Shown: positions 17,189-26,644 of the stretch, in pieces
How the letters are laid out: every line of letters begins with the position of its first letter
Numbering within the stretch: the stretch's first letter is position 1
NCBI GenBank assembly: GCA_016777125.1
Contig: JADHSC010000001.1
Location: 109,234-173,233, forward strand
Source of the DNA: Candidatus Poseidoniaceae archaeon
GTDB lineage: Archaea; Thermoplasmatota; Poseidoniia; Poseidoniales; Poseidoniaceae
Direction: 5' to 3'
Length of the DNA: 64,000 nucleotides
Program-made: the position numbers and the translations under genes
The notes under the pieces: model-generated
Seen by the model: only the letters and a program-made list of their open reading frames with translations
Told to the model about the DNA's origin: nothing
The model's database searches: none

Positions 17189-17190
17189 AA

Positions 17191-18096
17191 ATGGCAATAT
17201 TAGGCAGAGGTCGTGCACACGGTGCTTGTAGCCTTCTTCATGCTGCAGGAACTGGATACGGCGCAAGCATGTCCCTCGACCTACCGCTCGCGATTCGTTT
17301 ATTGGATAAACCGAGTAAAAGGGATCTTGCCGATGGAGATCGAATACTCTCCTTCGTTGTCGAATCATGGAAGAAAGCGGGTCATGAACTACCAATTCCC
17401 GAAGAAGATATCCATTGGGCAGTCCAATCAAAGATACCAATCGCTCAAGGCCTGAAATCGTCTTCTGCGTTGTGTGTTGCAGCAGTTCGAGCGCTCTGCG
17501 ATGCGACTGGAATTGATCTCGATTTAGCAGATATTGTTTCGATAGCCGTTGATGCCCAACTCGAATCCGGAATTACATTGACTGGAAGTGTGGATGACAC
17601 ATGGGCTTGCGCCACTCCTGGATGGAAACTAATCGATGCGAACCAACCTGACGTACGAGAAGGGATTCTTCTCGAAGGCGATGGCCCCAAACAAGAAGAT
17701 TGGGACGTTCTCATCGTCTCAAGAGGCCCGAGAGAAAAGCGACCCTCGCTCGAGGATTTTATTCCTCATCAACAACACTTCATACAAGCCCTTAATGCAT
17801 TACAAGAAGAAAATGAACTTGTAGCATTGACAATGAATGGCCGAGGTGTTATTGGCGCAACAGGAGATGTCAAAGGACGAATTATGACAAATGACGCACT
17901 CGTGAATAGCGCCCGTGCTGCTGGAATTACAGGTTCTGGAACTGCGATAGTAATTGTCGTACCAAAGTTGCTTCAAGGCATCATGGATCGATTGAAACAA
18001 TGGTATGAAAGTAAGTATCCTGAAGTCGAACTTATCGAAACAAATTTCCTAAATCCGGATAAAGAGGATAGTGCGGCCGAAACCCCAAGTTCTTGA
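17191..18096 (+). CDS. aroK: Shikimate kinase, archaeal GHMP type
   Basis: A 301-residue GHMP-superfamily kinase that phosphorylates shikimate and is non-homologous to bacterial AroK. Motifs: RAHGACSLLHAAGTGYGASM near the N-terminus, the phosphate-binding GLKSSSALCVAAVRAL, the conserved acidic loop GSVDDTWACATPGW, and GITGSGTAIVIVV (the third GHMP motif). Homoserine kinase is the main alternative in this superfamily, but the position between DHQ synthase II and chorismate synthase fixes the assignment. It follows the previous gene by 2 bp. Confidence 0.9.
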   Translation: MAILGRGRAHGACSLLHAAGTGYGASMSLDLPLAIRLLDKPSKRDLADGDRILSFVVESWKKAGHELPIPEEDIHWAVQSKIPIAQGLKSSSALCVAAVRALCDATGIDLDLADIVSIAVDAQLESGITLTGSVDDTWACATPGWKLIDANQPDVREGILLEGDGPKQEDWDVLIVSRGPREKRPSLEDFIPHQQHFIQALNALQEENELVALTMNGRGVIGATGDVKGRIMTNDALVNSARAAGITGSGTAIVIVVPKLLQGIMDRLKQWYESKYPEVELIETNFLNPDKEDSAAETPSS

Positions 18097-18126
18097 ACAG
18101 CAAACAAGTCGGTAGGATTGAGTCCA

Positions 18127-19200
18127 ATGCATATGCGCCTTGGTAAACTACTGACTGTGACCCTATTTGGCGAAAGCCATGGTGCAATGGTGGGCGCATT
18201 GATTGAAGGAATCCCTCCTGGAGTGCTTATCGATCAAGAGTACATCCAAGAATGCATGGACATGAGAAGACCAGGGGGTCATTTCGCAAGCAAGCGGAAA
18301 GAAAGCGATATTGTTGAAATATCTACAGGCGTCCATGAAGGCTCTTCAACAGGGCAACCAATCTTACTGATTATTCGTAATAACGATGCGCGTTCCCCAG
18401 ATTATAGCTTCATTCCAAATCATCCTCGTCCTGGTCATCAAGACATGGTCATGAATATCAGAACGGATGGAAACGCTGATTTGAGAGGTGGTGGGTCTTC
18501 ATCTGCACGATTAACAGCAGGACTTGTTGCTGCTGCTGCAATCATAAGCCCACTTCTAGGAGATATCCAAATTCATGCGCACGTAGGAGCAATCGGTGAT
18601 ATCGAAGCCAAACCCATAGAGACGTGCCCTCCAGAATGGGAGAGTGAACTTTGTAAATTGTTGAGATGCCGAGATCCGATCGCTGCTGAGGCAATGAAAG
18701 AACGTATAGAGATGGTTCGAAGTCAACGCAATTCAATTGGAAGTCGTGTTGATGTCCATGTTACGAATCTACCAATTGGAATTGGTGAACCATGGTTTGA
18801 TGGAGTCGAACCTGCCCTTGGTAGAGCATATTTCGCAATACCTGCATGTAGGGGAGTCGAATTCGGAAGAGGTTTCTCAGCTGTTACAATGACTGGTCTT
18901 GAGCATAATAGTCCGTGGGGCGGTTCCTCGAAAAATCCAATCCAACTGGGAGAACGTCCAGATGGAAGTCTGGCAGGAATGACCTCTGGTTCAGATATTC
19001 ATGCTCGAATTGCCCTCAAACCCCCCTCAAGCATCGCTCAAGAACAAACAACTCTGGACTTAGAAGAAGATGGTCAAAAACAACTCGTTGTAAAGGGAAG
19101 ACACGACCCTGTGTTAGGACCAAGAGGCGTAAGTGTGGCGATTGCTATGACAAAGATTGTTCTCGCTGACCTCCTCTTACGGAAAAGGGATGCCTTGTGA
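18127..19200 (+). CDS. aroC: Chorismate synthase
   Basis: Converts EPSP to chorismate using reduced FMN. It is 357 residues from the ATG at 18127; the track begins at a TTG (18118). Signatures: TVTLFGESHGAMVGALIEGI, DMRRPGG (a variant of the usual RRPGQ), RPGHQDMVM, and DLRGGGSSSARLTAG with the flavin/phosphate-binding serines and arginine. The C-terminal GRHDPVLGPRGVSVAIAM also matches. The last base of its reading frame overlaps the GTG start of the aspartate kinase gene. aroD, aroE and EPSP synthase are not in the window. Confidence 0.93.
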   Translation: MHMRLGKLLTVTLFGESHGAMVGALIEGIPPGVLIDQEYIQECMDMRRPGGHFASKRKESDIVEISTGVHEGSSTGQPILLIIRNNDARSPDYSFIPNHPRPGHQDMVMNIRTDGNADLRGGGSSSARLTAGLVAAAAIISPLLGDIQIHAHVGAIGDIEAKPIETCPPEWESELCKLLRCRDPIAAEAMKERIEMVRSQRNSIGSRVDVHVTNLPIGIGEPWFDGVEPALGRAYFAIPACRGVEFGRGFSAVTMTGLEHNSPWGGSSKNPIQLGERPDGSLAGMTSGSDIHARIALKPPSSIAQEQTTLDLEEDGQKQLVVKGRHDPVLGPRGVSVAIAMTKIVLADLLLRKRDAL

Positions 19201-20528
19201 GTTACCGAATCGTTCACAAATTTGGGGGCTCTTGCCTACGTGATTCTGCTGATCTTGATAGAATTGCGGAAGTGATACAAGGAGATCATCAATCTATTGT
19301 GATTGTATCAGCACTTTGGGGTACAACAGATCGATTGTATCGAGCTGCCAAGGAACCACGATATGCAAGCAGACTGGTTCATGACCTATCTGCTCAACAT
19401 CTTCGATTTGCCCCTGGATTGGATACGTCAAGTAATGCCCATCTGTTCTCCTTAGTCCTTCACAGCATCAAAGATTCCTTACGAGAACTTGCTCAAAAAC
19501 CAGATGATAAAGCAGCATTAAACCGATTATTGGCCTCAGGAGAACGGCTCAGTGCTTTGGTTGTAGCTCATCGACTCCAGCAGAGAGGCCTTGACGCATA
19601 TCCACTCGGTGCTGAAGACATAGGGATCACTTTGGATGGCAATTACTCTGCAACGCATGTTGATTTACAAGCCTCAAGTACGAAATTGAAACGAAATACA
19701 TTGGAAGGAACTCCTGTCATTACAGGATGGTTTGGAGAAGGCCATAATGGAGAACTCGCAGTTCTTAGTCGCGGAGGATCTGACCACTCAGCAACCGCAA
19801 TTGCACATCTTGTTGAAGCAGATGAAGTCATTCTTTGGAAGGACGTGGATGGTATTTTCTCAATCAACCCAAGATGGGGGGTACGTTCCAAAACCATTCG
19901 TTACCTAGGCTATCAAGAAGCAATCGAACTCTCGTTAATGGATACACCTATTCTGCATCCTTCAACCATAGAACCTCTTATTGAATTCGGAATCCCTCTC
20001 CATGTGAAGCATTTGCATCGCAATAACGATTCAGACTTTACAACAATTGGTCCTCAGAAACAAGATGTATCTCTCAAAGGCATTGGTTGTTTACCAAACG
20101 TAATGAGTTTAGGATTCTCACACAACAATGTTGAATTACATCAGCGACATCTCGTTGAACTTCTTGGAAAATTAGCAAAAGAAGGCATAAATTGGTGGGG
20201 ATTGGAATCGAGAATGGGTGATTCTAGGCTGATTGTTTCACAACACGATATGCATCGAGCAAAGGAGGTATTTACAAAATCTAATATTTCTCCAAATATC
20301 CATCAACATCTTGGCCTTATTTCTCTCATTGGTGGTGATGAGAACATGTTTGAGATCATTGCCCAATCACTCGAAAATGCAAACTTTGACTTGACTTGGT
20401 TGAGCAAAACCGCTCATTCTGCTAGAATTGCTCTCGATGGAGAAGAATTGGCGATAGCGCTCAGTCTCTTGAACAAGATTATGAATGAACAAGAGAGTTC
20501 AATCCAAGTGATGATAGAGCAATCTTGA
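19197..20528 (+). CDS. lysC: Aspartate kinase
   Basis: A 443-residue protein starting at a GTG that overlaps the aroC stop (4 bp). Amino-acid kinase fold: HKFGGSCLRD at the N-terminus, LLASGERLSALVVA, VLSRGGSDHSATAIAHL, and ILWKDVDGIFSINP. Residues about 300-440 form ACT-like regulatory sequence (SLIGGDENMFEIIAQSL), so feedback control is likely. It makes aspartyl phosphate, the precursor of aspartate semialdehyde, which is a substrate of ADTH synthase encoded first in this operon. The chemistry explains the co-location and suggests coordinated supply; it also serves Lys/Thr/Met synthesis. Confidence 0.88.
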   Translation: MSYRIVHKFGGSCLRDSADLDRIAEVIQGDHQSIVIVSALWGTTDRLYRAAKEPRYASRLVHDLSAQHLRFAPGLDTSSNAHLFSLVLHSIKDSLRELAQKPDDKAALNRLLASGERLSALVVAHRLQQRGLDAYPLGAEDIGITLDGNYSATHVDLQASSTKLKRNTLEGTPVITGWFGEGHNGELAVLSRGGSDHSATAIAHLVEADEVILWKDVDGIFSINPRWGVRSKTIRYLGYQEAIELSLMDTPILHPSTIEPLIEFGIPLHVKHLHRNNDSDFTTIGPQKQDVSLKGIGCLPNVMSLGFSHNNVELHQRHLVELLGKLAKEGINWWGLESRMGDSRLIVSQHDMHRAKEVFTKSNISPNIHQHLGLISLIGGDENMFEIIAQSLENANFDLTWLSKTAHSARIALDGEELAIALSLLNKIMNEQESSIQVMIEQS

Positions 20529-20529
20529 C

Positions 20530-21453
20530 TTATTCGTCACTTGATTCTCTCTTCTTTTGGATGTAGGTTGGTAAATCCAAGGCGAATAGAGCTCCAACAA
20601 CGATGAAGACGAAGAGTGTTCCAAGTGCAACACCGTATACAGAACCAAGTTCTACAGACTCTCGTAGTCGAGTCGCTGTATCCTCGGAAAGGATTCCAAC
20701 GAACCACGGTAAGATTGTATTTGCTGAAAGGACAATGGTTGCAAGTACTGTAGCGATGATTGGATTAATGATAAGAGAACGGTGGTACTTGCCAACGATT
20801 TTCTTTGGATTCATGACATATACTTCGTTTGTTCGAATACTTGTATCGAGCATCGAGTATCGCATAACACCGTTTGACAACTCAAAGTACATGATCAGTA
20901 AAACTGAGTAGATGACGACAAGTGATGCAAGGAGCGTTGGTGAATCTGCTAATCCGAAGAGGTCGTTTACGCTTGTCTTGGAAGATGCAAAACGCATGAT
21001 TGCGAGGATGAAGAGGGAATATGAACCGAGCATATATCGGGCATCACGTTGGTACGCACCCCAGAACCCGAGTCCTGTAGCTCCAGCAATAATTCCAATT
21101 TGGAAGATAAGTGCAAGATCTGAACTTCCAAGAAGCATAAACCAGATGGTTCCTTCTGGAGGGGAAATAATGTAGGTTAGCAAAGCAAGTCCAACAAGAA
21201 TAACATATACTCCAAGTTGCATGTTTTGAACAAACTTATCAGGAGGTAGGAACTTCATCTTTGGAACAATTGGACCACCGATGAGGCTTTCAATGAATGA
21301 AGGCATTTCCAATTCTGGAATTGCATCCTTTGGAATTTCTGAACCAATACCTGTTTGACCTGCAAGTTTCTTACGACTTGGTGCTGATGAACGGACGGTC
21401 TTACCATCATACAAGTGTGCTGTGTCGGAGGATGCTTTTCTCATTGTCATCAT
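20530..21453 (-). CDS. Polytopic membrane protein of unknown function (MoxR/DUF58 cluster)
   Basis: A 307-residue protein with a soluble N-terminal segment of about 75 residues, rich in Ser/Lys/Pro, then about six or seven hydrophobic helices (LGVYVILVGLALLTYII, LIFQIGIIAGATGLGF, LASLVVIYSVLLIMYF and others) and a basic/acidic end (QKKRESSDE). No catalytic motif was recognised. It begins 6 bp after the DUF58 gene and ends the minus-strand run, converging on aspartate kinase 1 bp away. MoxR/DUF58 loci often include membrane proteins of this type, so a role in the same envelope or chaperone process is plausible. Confidence 0.6.
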   Translation of the reverse strand: MMTMRKASSDTAHLYDGKTVRSSAPSRKKLAGQTGIGSEIPKDAIPELEMPSFIESLIGGPIVPKMKFLPPDKFVQNMQLGVYVILVGLALLTYIISPPEGTIWFMLLGSSDLALIFQIGIIAGATGLGFWGAYQRDARYMLGSYSLFILAIMRFASSKTSVNDLFGLADSPTLLASLVVIYSVLLIMYFELSNGVMRYSMLDTSIRTNEVYVMNPKKIVGKYHRSLIINPIIATVLATIVLSANTILPWFVGILSEDTATRLRESVELGSVYGVALGTLFVFIVVGALFALDLPTYIQKKRESSDE

Positions 21454-21459
21454 ATCACC

Positions 21460-22773
21460 TCAGAAACCTCTTGCACCAGCAAGGGCGGTGGAGAGGAGCA
21501 TATCTGGCTCCCAATCCATAATATTGACACCGAGACCACGAAGTTCTCCGAGGAGGGCATCTCGTTCGGTCTTCATGACTTCATATCCGGTTCGATCAAG
21601 TCTACGAGCATCAAATTCGAACTCAAGAGAAGATGGAGAGAGTACGGTAACATCAAAGTCTCGAGCACGGAAATCTCTCAATGCGTTAACAATGGTTGGA
21701 TCGTCTTCTAGATTTGACAAGAAGATGATTGGACTACCTTTGTTGATGTGTGGCAGGATTCTGTTGACAACAACTTGCAAAGGAATGTTTCCTCGTGCGA
21801 CTGCACCTGCAAGTTTGGTCAGAATAACGTAGAGTTGCTTCTTTCCAGTATCTCGGTCAACGCTGACAACTTCATCACCGTAAACAACAACACCAACTGA
21901 ATCACGCCTTCCGAGGAAGTACTTTGCAAGCGATGCTGCTGCACGAGTGGAATACACCAATGCGTTGCGGCTTACAGGACCTGTTTCGCTGACAGCTCTC
22001 GAATCGATAATGATGATGATGTCTGAAACAGCGTCACGCTCACGTTCGTTGACCATCAGTTTACCTGAACGTGCATATGCACTCCAGTTAATCGCTCTGA
22101 ACGAGTCTCCTTCGAAATATTCTCTGAGAGAATAGAATTCAGAACCAGGACCTGGTTGTCGGATGTTAACTGCACCTGTGAAAATCTTAGGCACTCGAGA
22201 TTTGACGAATGTATCTTTGAGGTCTTCCATCTTCGGGAACACAAGGAAGTCGTTGTAGACATGCAATTCCTTTTCCTTGTGGAACAATCCGAATGGATCC
22301 TGCATACGCACCGCAACAGGACCAACACTGTAGAATCCTCTCAGAGGACATTCAACTGTATACTCGATATAGGTTTCACGACGAGGGCCCAATTCCATCA
22401 GAATGTAATTCGATCCTTCTTTGATACGCATGACTTCAGGTACTCGATCTCGAACTTCGAGAATCTTAGCAAGACCTGAATTATTCTGCATCCGTAACGT
22501 AACAGTGAGTTCTCCATCTTCGAATATTCGAGCACCTGAAAGTTTCCTCATGGCAAGAACGCTGCCAAGGGCTACGCCTTCTTCGCCGGTCCATTCATCG
22601 GCCCGGCGACCACTGGAAGCGACGTCAGCATGACCGCCAAACAAGGCAGCCCACGTTAAGAACACAAAGATGACCACAGCAATTGTGACCAACTGAGAGT
22701 TACGTAGCGTAAGACCAAGAAGATACATGGCAACTGCCATGCTCCCTAGCAATGCTGATTTACGACTCCACAT
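21460..22773 (-). CDS. DUF58 domain protein (vWA-like, membrane)
   Basis: A 437-residue protein with two N-terminal hydrophobic helices, a beta-rich middle (RDRVPEVMRIKEGSNYIL) and the DUF58 signature GPGSEFYSLREYFEGDS followed by FRAINWSAYARSGKLMV. A vWA-like fold follows with DIIIIIDSRA where the metal-site motif starts. DUF58 proteins are almost always found with MoxR ATPases, as here (37 bp apart). They are thought to act together as a chaperone or complex-assembly pair. A Shine-Dalgarno GGAGG precedes the start. Confidence 0.85.
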   Translation of the reverse strand: MWSRKSALLGSMAVAMYLLGLTLRNSQLVTIAVVIFVFLTWAALFGGHADVASSGRRADEWTGEEGVALGSVLAMRKLSGARIFEDGELTVTLRMQNNSGLAKILEVRDRVPEVMRIKEGSNYILMELGPRRETYIEYTVECPLRGFYSVGPVAVRMQDPFGLFHKEKELHVYNDFLVFPKMEDLKDTFVKSRVPKIFTGAVNIRQPGPGSEFYSLREYFEGDSFRAINWSAYARSGKLMVNERERDAVSDIIIIIDSRAVSETGPVSRNALVYSTRAAASLAKYFLGRRDSVGVVVYGDEVVSVDRDTGKKQLYVILTKLAGAVARGNIPLQVVVNRILPHINKGSPIIFLSNLEDDPTIVNALRDFRARDFDVTVLSPSSLEFEFDARRLDRTGYEVMKTERDALLGELRGLGVNIMDWEPDMLLSTALAGARGF

Positions 22774-22809
22774 TTAGAAACCTCCATTCCGTAATTATTC
22801 AAACGAGTC

Positions 22810-23943
22810 TCAAACAGTAGGGACAGGTACTTCGCGAAGAATGCTTTGCATAACTTCGCCAGCTTCGAGTCCCTTGATTTGATGTTCTGGCTTGAGAATC
22901 ATTCTGTGAGCGATAGCAAGTTCTGCAATAGCCTTGACATCATCAGGTGTGACGAAGTCGCGACCACGCATTGCAGCTGCAGCACGAGAAGTCTTCAAGA
23001 GAGCTTGGGAACCACGAGGAGAAGCACCAACAAGGACACGTGGATCTTCACGGGTTCTTGCGACGACTTCGACCATGTACATACGAATTGCAGGATCAAC
23101 GTATACATCTTCACACGCTTGTTGCATAGCAATAACACGTTGTGGGTCAGTAATGACGTCAACATCGACTGCGTCCTTTCCACGAGCAATACGTCGGGCA
23201 AGGATTTCGTCTTCATCAGCACGGTCAGGGTAACCGACACTCATCTTGAACATGAAACGGTCAAGTTGTGCTTCTGGAAGTGGGTATGTACCTTCTTGTT
23301 CGACAGGGTTTTGTGTTGCCATAACAATGAACGGTGCAGGGAGTTTGTGAGTTACAGTACCGATAGTAACTTGCTTCTCTTGCATAGCCTCAAGCAAAGC
23401 AGCTTGAGTCTTTGGAGGAGCACGGTTAATCTCGTCAGCAAGGAGAAGGTTACAGAACAGAGGTCCTGGCTTGAACGTAAATTCGCCCTTCTTAGCGTCG
23501 TAGATGTTAGTACCTGTAATGTCGGCTGGTAGCAAGTCAGGCGTGAATTGTACACGCTTGAAGTCACAACCAAGAGCATCGGCGAACGTGTTGGTCATCA
23601 ATGTCTTAGCCAATCCAGGGTAATCTTCGAACAGAAGGTTACCATTGGAGAGGATATTGACGAGTACGTTGTCGATAACGTGGCTCTTTCCGATAATTAC
23701 CTTCTGTACTTCAGCGCTGATCGCATTAGCGATTGCGCCGACAGCTGTAAGGCGTTCTCGGACCTCTGGGGTGCTTTGGTGCTTCGGCTGGGCCGGAGCG
23801 GCCGGTGCTACAGGTGCGGCTGGCGCTACTGGTGCTGCAGGTGCGGCTGGAGCCGCTGGCGCTGCTGGCATTGGTGGCGCTGGTGCCGCTGGCGCTGCAG
23901 GTACTGGCGCGGGCGGGGTTGCTGGTGGTGCGGGGGGTTGCAT
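22810..23943 (-). CDS. MoxR-family AAA+ ATPase with Ala/Pro-rich N-terminus
   Basis: A 377-residue protein. The first 52 residues are a low-complexity PAAPAAP sequence. The AAA+ core follows with a MoxR-type Walker A (EDYPGLAKTLMTNTF), Walker B (LLLADEINRAPPKTQAALLEAM), sensor 1 (VMATQNPVEQEGTYPLPEAQ) and a sensor 2 region (VGASPRGSQALLKTSRAAA). A strong SD (GGAGG) lies about 8 bp before the ATG at 23943, so the Ala/Pro-rich extension is translated. MoxR ATPases help assemble or insert cofactors in complexes (CoxD for CO dehydrogenase is one). It sits with DUF58 and DUF4350 genes, downstream of a Mo-hydroxylase operon. Confidence 0.9.
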   Translation of the reverse strand: MQPPAPPATPPAPVPAAPAAPAPPMPAAPAAPAAPAAPVAPAAPVAPAAPAQPKHQSTPEVRERLTAVGAIANAISAEVQKVIIGKSHVIDNVLVNILSNGNLLFEDYPGLAKTLMTNTFADALGCDFKRVQFTPDLLPADITGTNIYDAKKGEFTFKPGPLFCNLLLADEINRAPPKTQAALLEAMQEKQVTIGTVTHKLPAPFIVMATQNPVEQEGTYPLPEAQLDRFMFKMSVGYPDRADEDEILARRIARGKDAVDVDVITDPQRVIAMQQACEDVYVDPAIRMYMVEVVARTREDPRVLVGASPRGSQALLKTSRAAAAMRGRDFVTPDDVKAIAELAIAHRMILKPEHQIKGLEAGEVMQSILREVPVPTV

Positions 23944-23967
23944 GTCAATTTCCTCCTATATTTTTTT

Positions 23968-25548
23968 TCAGTTTCCCCAACGTCGGACTATGGGTATAAT
24001 TTCCCTTAGTTCTTCGTTGGAATAAGATCTTGCTGAACTTACAAGTTCAACAAGGCGGGGTTCACGAACCATCTGCATAATTTCAGCAGGGGTCTTGCGG
24101 ACGAATTCGTCTCGCGTGAGATCATTAAATTGCCGGACTTTGGAAAGGAAAGCCTCTCGGACTCGGACCTGATACAATGAGGAATCAATCTTTGTTGGCC
24201 GCTCTCTAAATCGTGTTAAATCAAAGACGTGTCTCCAATTTTCTTTTTCAGGAACAACCATGATAGCGATGGCAAGAAGCGCAAACAAATTCAGAATGAT
24301 AAGCCACTTCAGATATGTATCGCTTGTTAGCAAAACAACTGCTCCAATGGCTTCAGTAAATGGTTGAGTAATGGCACTAGAAACGTGACGGCTTTCATCG
24401 AAAACGATATTGAACTCATCTTGGTTTCGAGTAATGGTAGTTGAAAGTTCCTCGTTATCAAATTCCATCATATCTCGGATGAGAGCACGGAAGTAGAGTT
24501 GATTACCATTCCATTTGGTATCGCCTTGGGCTGCAACAAGACCGTCTGGGTCTGTGTCCCAGCAGGAGTGCCCATTATCAGGATATAAGTCCGAGCCACA
24601 TTGTTGCTTACCGGTCAAATCTGCATCTGCTTCGTCCCAAAGATGGTTCGCGAGAACAGAATGGTCGGATACGAACACAATGCTTCCAGTGACTTCAACC
24701 TTGCCGAGGTCTTTGTCTGAAGTCTTGTCATAGGCTTCAATGCCAGGGTAATCGATTCGGATCATGAGGTCGGTTTTACCGGTCTTTGGATTTGCTACGT
24801 TGTTGATGTCATATCCTGAACGAGCAACGAATGCTTGGTCGCTTGCAGAAGCAAGAACACTGACTTCTCTGCTATCATCTTCAACATCTAGGACTTGAAT
24901 CGCAGTAGGTGAGTGGAAAAGTACTGGCATACGGCAGTTATCTACCTGGGAGTTCGAGACCAATTCTTCAGTGCATGGAGTGCGCAAGGATGCTTCGTCC
25001 ATCTCATCAAGATCTTGATTTACGGATGCTACAGACCACAAACGTGTTTGATCCTCAGGTTCTCGTTCTCCAACTGAGTTAGCTACTTCATAGAACCACT
25101 TTTGGTCCAAGATAGGTGCATCGAAGTAGAGAATACCAAACTCTTCCGCAACACGTTGTGCATTTGTTGAACTTGCTGCAAGGATTACTTTTCCACCTTT
25201 CTCAGTTACGAAGTCATGGATTGCACTTGCTTCAGCAGCATCGAATGGTTTCTCAGGCGCAGTAATGATGAGCATGGTTCGGTGAGGATCTTGCCAATCA
25301 TTCACGAGCATTGGGGTTGACATAGTGTTGTAGATTTCGTAACCGTCGTCCTCTCCAAGAGAGTCTCTCATCTTTGTTAGTTGTTGATATTGATATGCTC
25401 CATCAGCATCTCGCACATATGGAGAGAACACTGTTTCTTTAGAAGAGCTTGCGAGAACAATGAGTGTTGTGGAAAGGAGAATAGAAACGACAAGACCTGC
25501 CAATAATTTCTTTTCTACAGAGAGTTTTGTTTTCTCTGCTTCTGCCAT
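23968..25548 (-). CDS. DUF4350-type membrane protein
   Basis: A 526-residue protein with an N-terminal TM helix (LLAGLVVSILLSTTLIVLA), an extracytoplasmic domain of about 370 residues and a second TM helix near residue 420 (WLIILNLFALLAIAIMVV), then a cytoplasmic domain of about 90 residues. The early MLIITAPEKPFDAAEASAIHDFV followed by GGKVILAASS is the glutamine-amidotransferase-like pattern of DUF4350 proteins, typical companions of MoxR/DUF58 genes. An SD-like GAGGTATAATT precedes the ATG. Its stop is 24 bp before the MoxR start. Function is unknown. Confidence 0.72.
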   Translation of the reverse strand: MAEAEKTKLSVEKKLLAGLVVSILLSTTLIVLASSSKETVFSPYVRDADGAYQYQQLTKMRDSLGEDDGYEIYNTMSTPMLVNDWQDPHRTMLIITAPEKPFDAAEASAIHDFVTEKGGKVILAASSTNAQRVAEEFGILYFDAPILDQKWFYEVANSVGEREPEDQTRLWSVASVNQDLDEMDEASLRTPCTEELVSNSQVDNCRMPVLFHSPTAIQVLDVEDDSREVSVLASASDQAFVARSGYDINNVANPKTGKTDLMIRIDYPGIEAYDKTSDKDLGKVEVTGSIVFVSDHSVLANHLWDEADADLTGKQQCGSDLYPDNGHSCWDTDPDGLVAAQGDTKWNGNQLYFRALIRDMMEFDNEELSTTITRNQDEFNIVFDESRHVSSAITQPFTEAIGAVVLLTSDTYLKWLIILNLFALLAIAIMVVPEKENWRHVFDLTRFRERPTKIDSSLYQVRVREAFLSKVRQFNDLTRDEFVRKTPAEIMQMVREPRLVELVSSARSYSNEELREIIPIVRRWGN

Positions 25549-25643
25549 AATTATACCTCATTTCTACTACAAGAGTAGTATGTTCCTTTCTTCGGAACCT
25601 CGTTACACACATAATGATTCTGCCTTGACGTTTAGTCTTATTT

Positions 25644-25655
25644 GGTATAAAATTA
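25644..25655 (-). promoter_or_regulatory. Possible TATA box for the DUF4350-MoxR-DUF58 operon
   Basis: On the minus strand the 136-bp gap before the DUF4350 gene contains TAATTTTATACC, the best archaeal TATA match in this gap, about 100 bp before the ATG. It may give the MoxR module its own promoter, apart from read-through from the surface-protein gene upstream. Confidence 0.3.
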
Positions 25656-25684
25656 GGCCTTAATACTACCAGTTTTCGGGCCAC

Positions 25685-26644
25685 TCAATCGTTTTTAGAA
25701 CGAGTTAATGCAGCGATTGCGACTAAAACGAAAGTCGTCAAGAAACTCAAGGAAGGGAGCGCCGAAGAGTCCTCATCTGACGAGTCTGAACTCGAGGAAC
25801 CTGAATCCGTCCCAGAATTCGAATTCGAATCGGAACCATCACCGTCTTGAATTTCAATATCAAACACGACACTCCGCTGAATATTATTCCCTTCAGATGT
25901 GATTGAAATAGTGACTTCACAGGTACGGCTGGGGTGGGCAGAAGATGGTTCAATTCTGAAGGTAAACGACTCTGCCTCTTGCCCGTTAATTCCAGTAGGT
26001 TGTACCTGTACGTTTAGAGCAGAATCAAGTCCAGTGATATCAAGAAGCGGACAACTTCGGACCTCGGCTTCTATTGCCTTTGCAGCATCTACAGAGTTGC
26101 CCATATTATTGAGATGGAGCGTCGCTTCAACCCAAGTTCCTGCAGAGATGGCGTATGTCGGCGTAGTTGCCTCTGGAACGAGTTTGTGTGAGCGAGGAAC
26201 CTTGAGATCTGCTTCAATTTCCTTACTGGATATTTCAGCCGAACCTGCTGTTTCAGTGGCTGTAATCTTAATTGAAAAGGAGGTATCTGTAGAGAATCCA
26301 CGAACATCATCTGGATTTGAACTGAGTAATTCAACAGAGAATGTTTTGTTTTCTTGAGATGCAATACTGATTTCTTCATCAAATGTCGCCTCCAATAATT
26401 CATCCTCAGAATCAAATTCTACTGAAATTGTTAGAGAAAGGTCATTCATACGAGTGTTTTCAACATAAAAGTAGAGCATGTCTTCAATTTCCCACTTGTC
26501 ACCATCGAGCATCAGCTCATAACTTGGCTCTACATCAGTTTCCCAACCAAATTCCCATGGACTATTATCTGGAAATTGAGCCGATGAGTTCGGTATGAAT
26601 CCTAGCAAAAGCAATGAAAATACAAGTAAACATCTTACTTTCAT
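25685..26644 (-). CDS. Secreted beta-sandwich protein with C-terminal anchor
   Basis: A 319-residue protein with a signal peptide (RCLLVFSLLLLGFIPNSSA) and two beta-sandwich-like regions. The second (LVPEATTPTYAISAGTWVEA, then LHLNNMGNSVDAA) resembles the CARDB/NPCBM-associated folds common in archaeal surface proteins. A Ser/Asp/Asn-rich linker (SDSNSNSGTDSGSSSSDSS) and a C-terminal hydrophobic helix before SKND follow. The linker plus helix resembles archaeal C-terminal sorting tails, but no PGF motif is present. Its ATG overlaps the stop of the Mo-hydroxylase FAD-subunit gene by 4 bp, suggesting translational coupling. Confidence 0.65.
   Translation of the reverse strand: MKVRCLLVFSLLLLGFIPNSSAQFPDNSPWEFGWETDVEPSYELMLDGDKWEIEDMLYFYVENTRMNDLSLTISVEFDSEDELLEATFDEEISIASQENKTFSVELLSSNPDDVRGFSTDTSFSIKITATETAGSAEISSKEIEADLKVPRSHKLVPEATTPTYAISAGTWVEATLHLNNMGNSVDAAKAIEAEVRSCPLLDITGLDSALNVQVQPTGINGQEAESFTFRIEPSSAHPSRTCEVTISITSEGNNIQRSVVFDIEIQDGDGSDSNSNSGTDSGSSSSDSSDEDSSALPSLSFLTTFVLVAIAALTRSKND

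Noticed and set aside
17191-18096. Homoserine kinase as identity of the GHMP kinase
   Set aside because: Operon position between DHQ synthase II and chorismate synthase supports shikimate kinase, although both belong to the GHMP superfamily.
22846-23532. 228-residue plus-strand ORF opposite MoxR
   Set aside because: Shadow of the conserved MoxR ATPase; no recognisable motif of its own.
23788-23943. GC-rich low-complexity stretch considered as a DNA repeat array
   Set aside because: It encodes the Ala/Pro-rich MoxR N-terminus with variable codons and no fixed repeat unit.
23548-24025. Trp/Gly/Arg- and Ala/Gly-rich plus-strand ORFs near the MoxR start
   Set aside because: Produced by the low-complexity Ala/Pro codons of the MoxR N-terminus; the ORFs follow the repeat composition.
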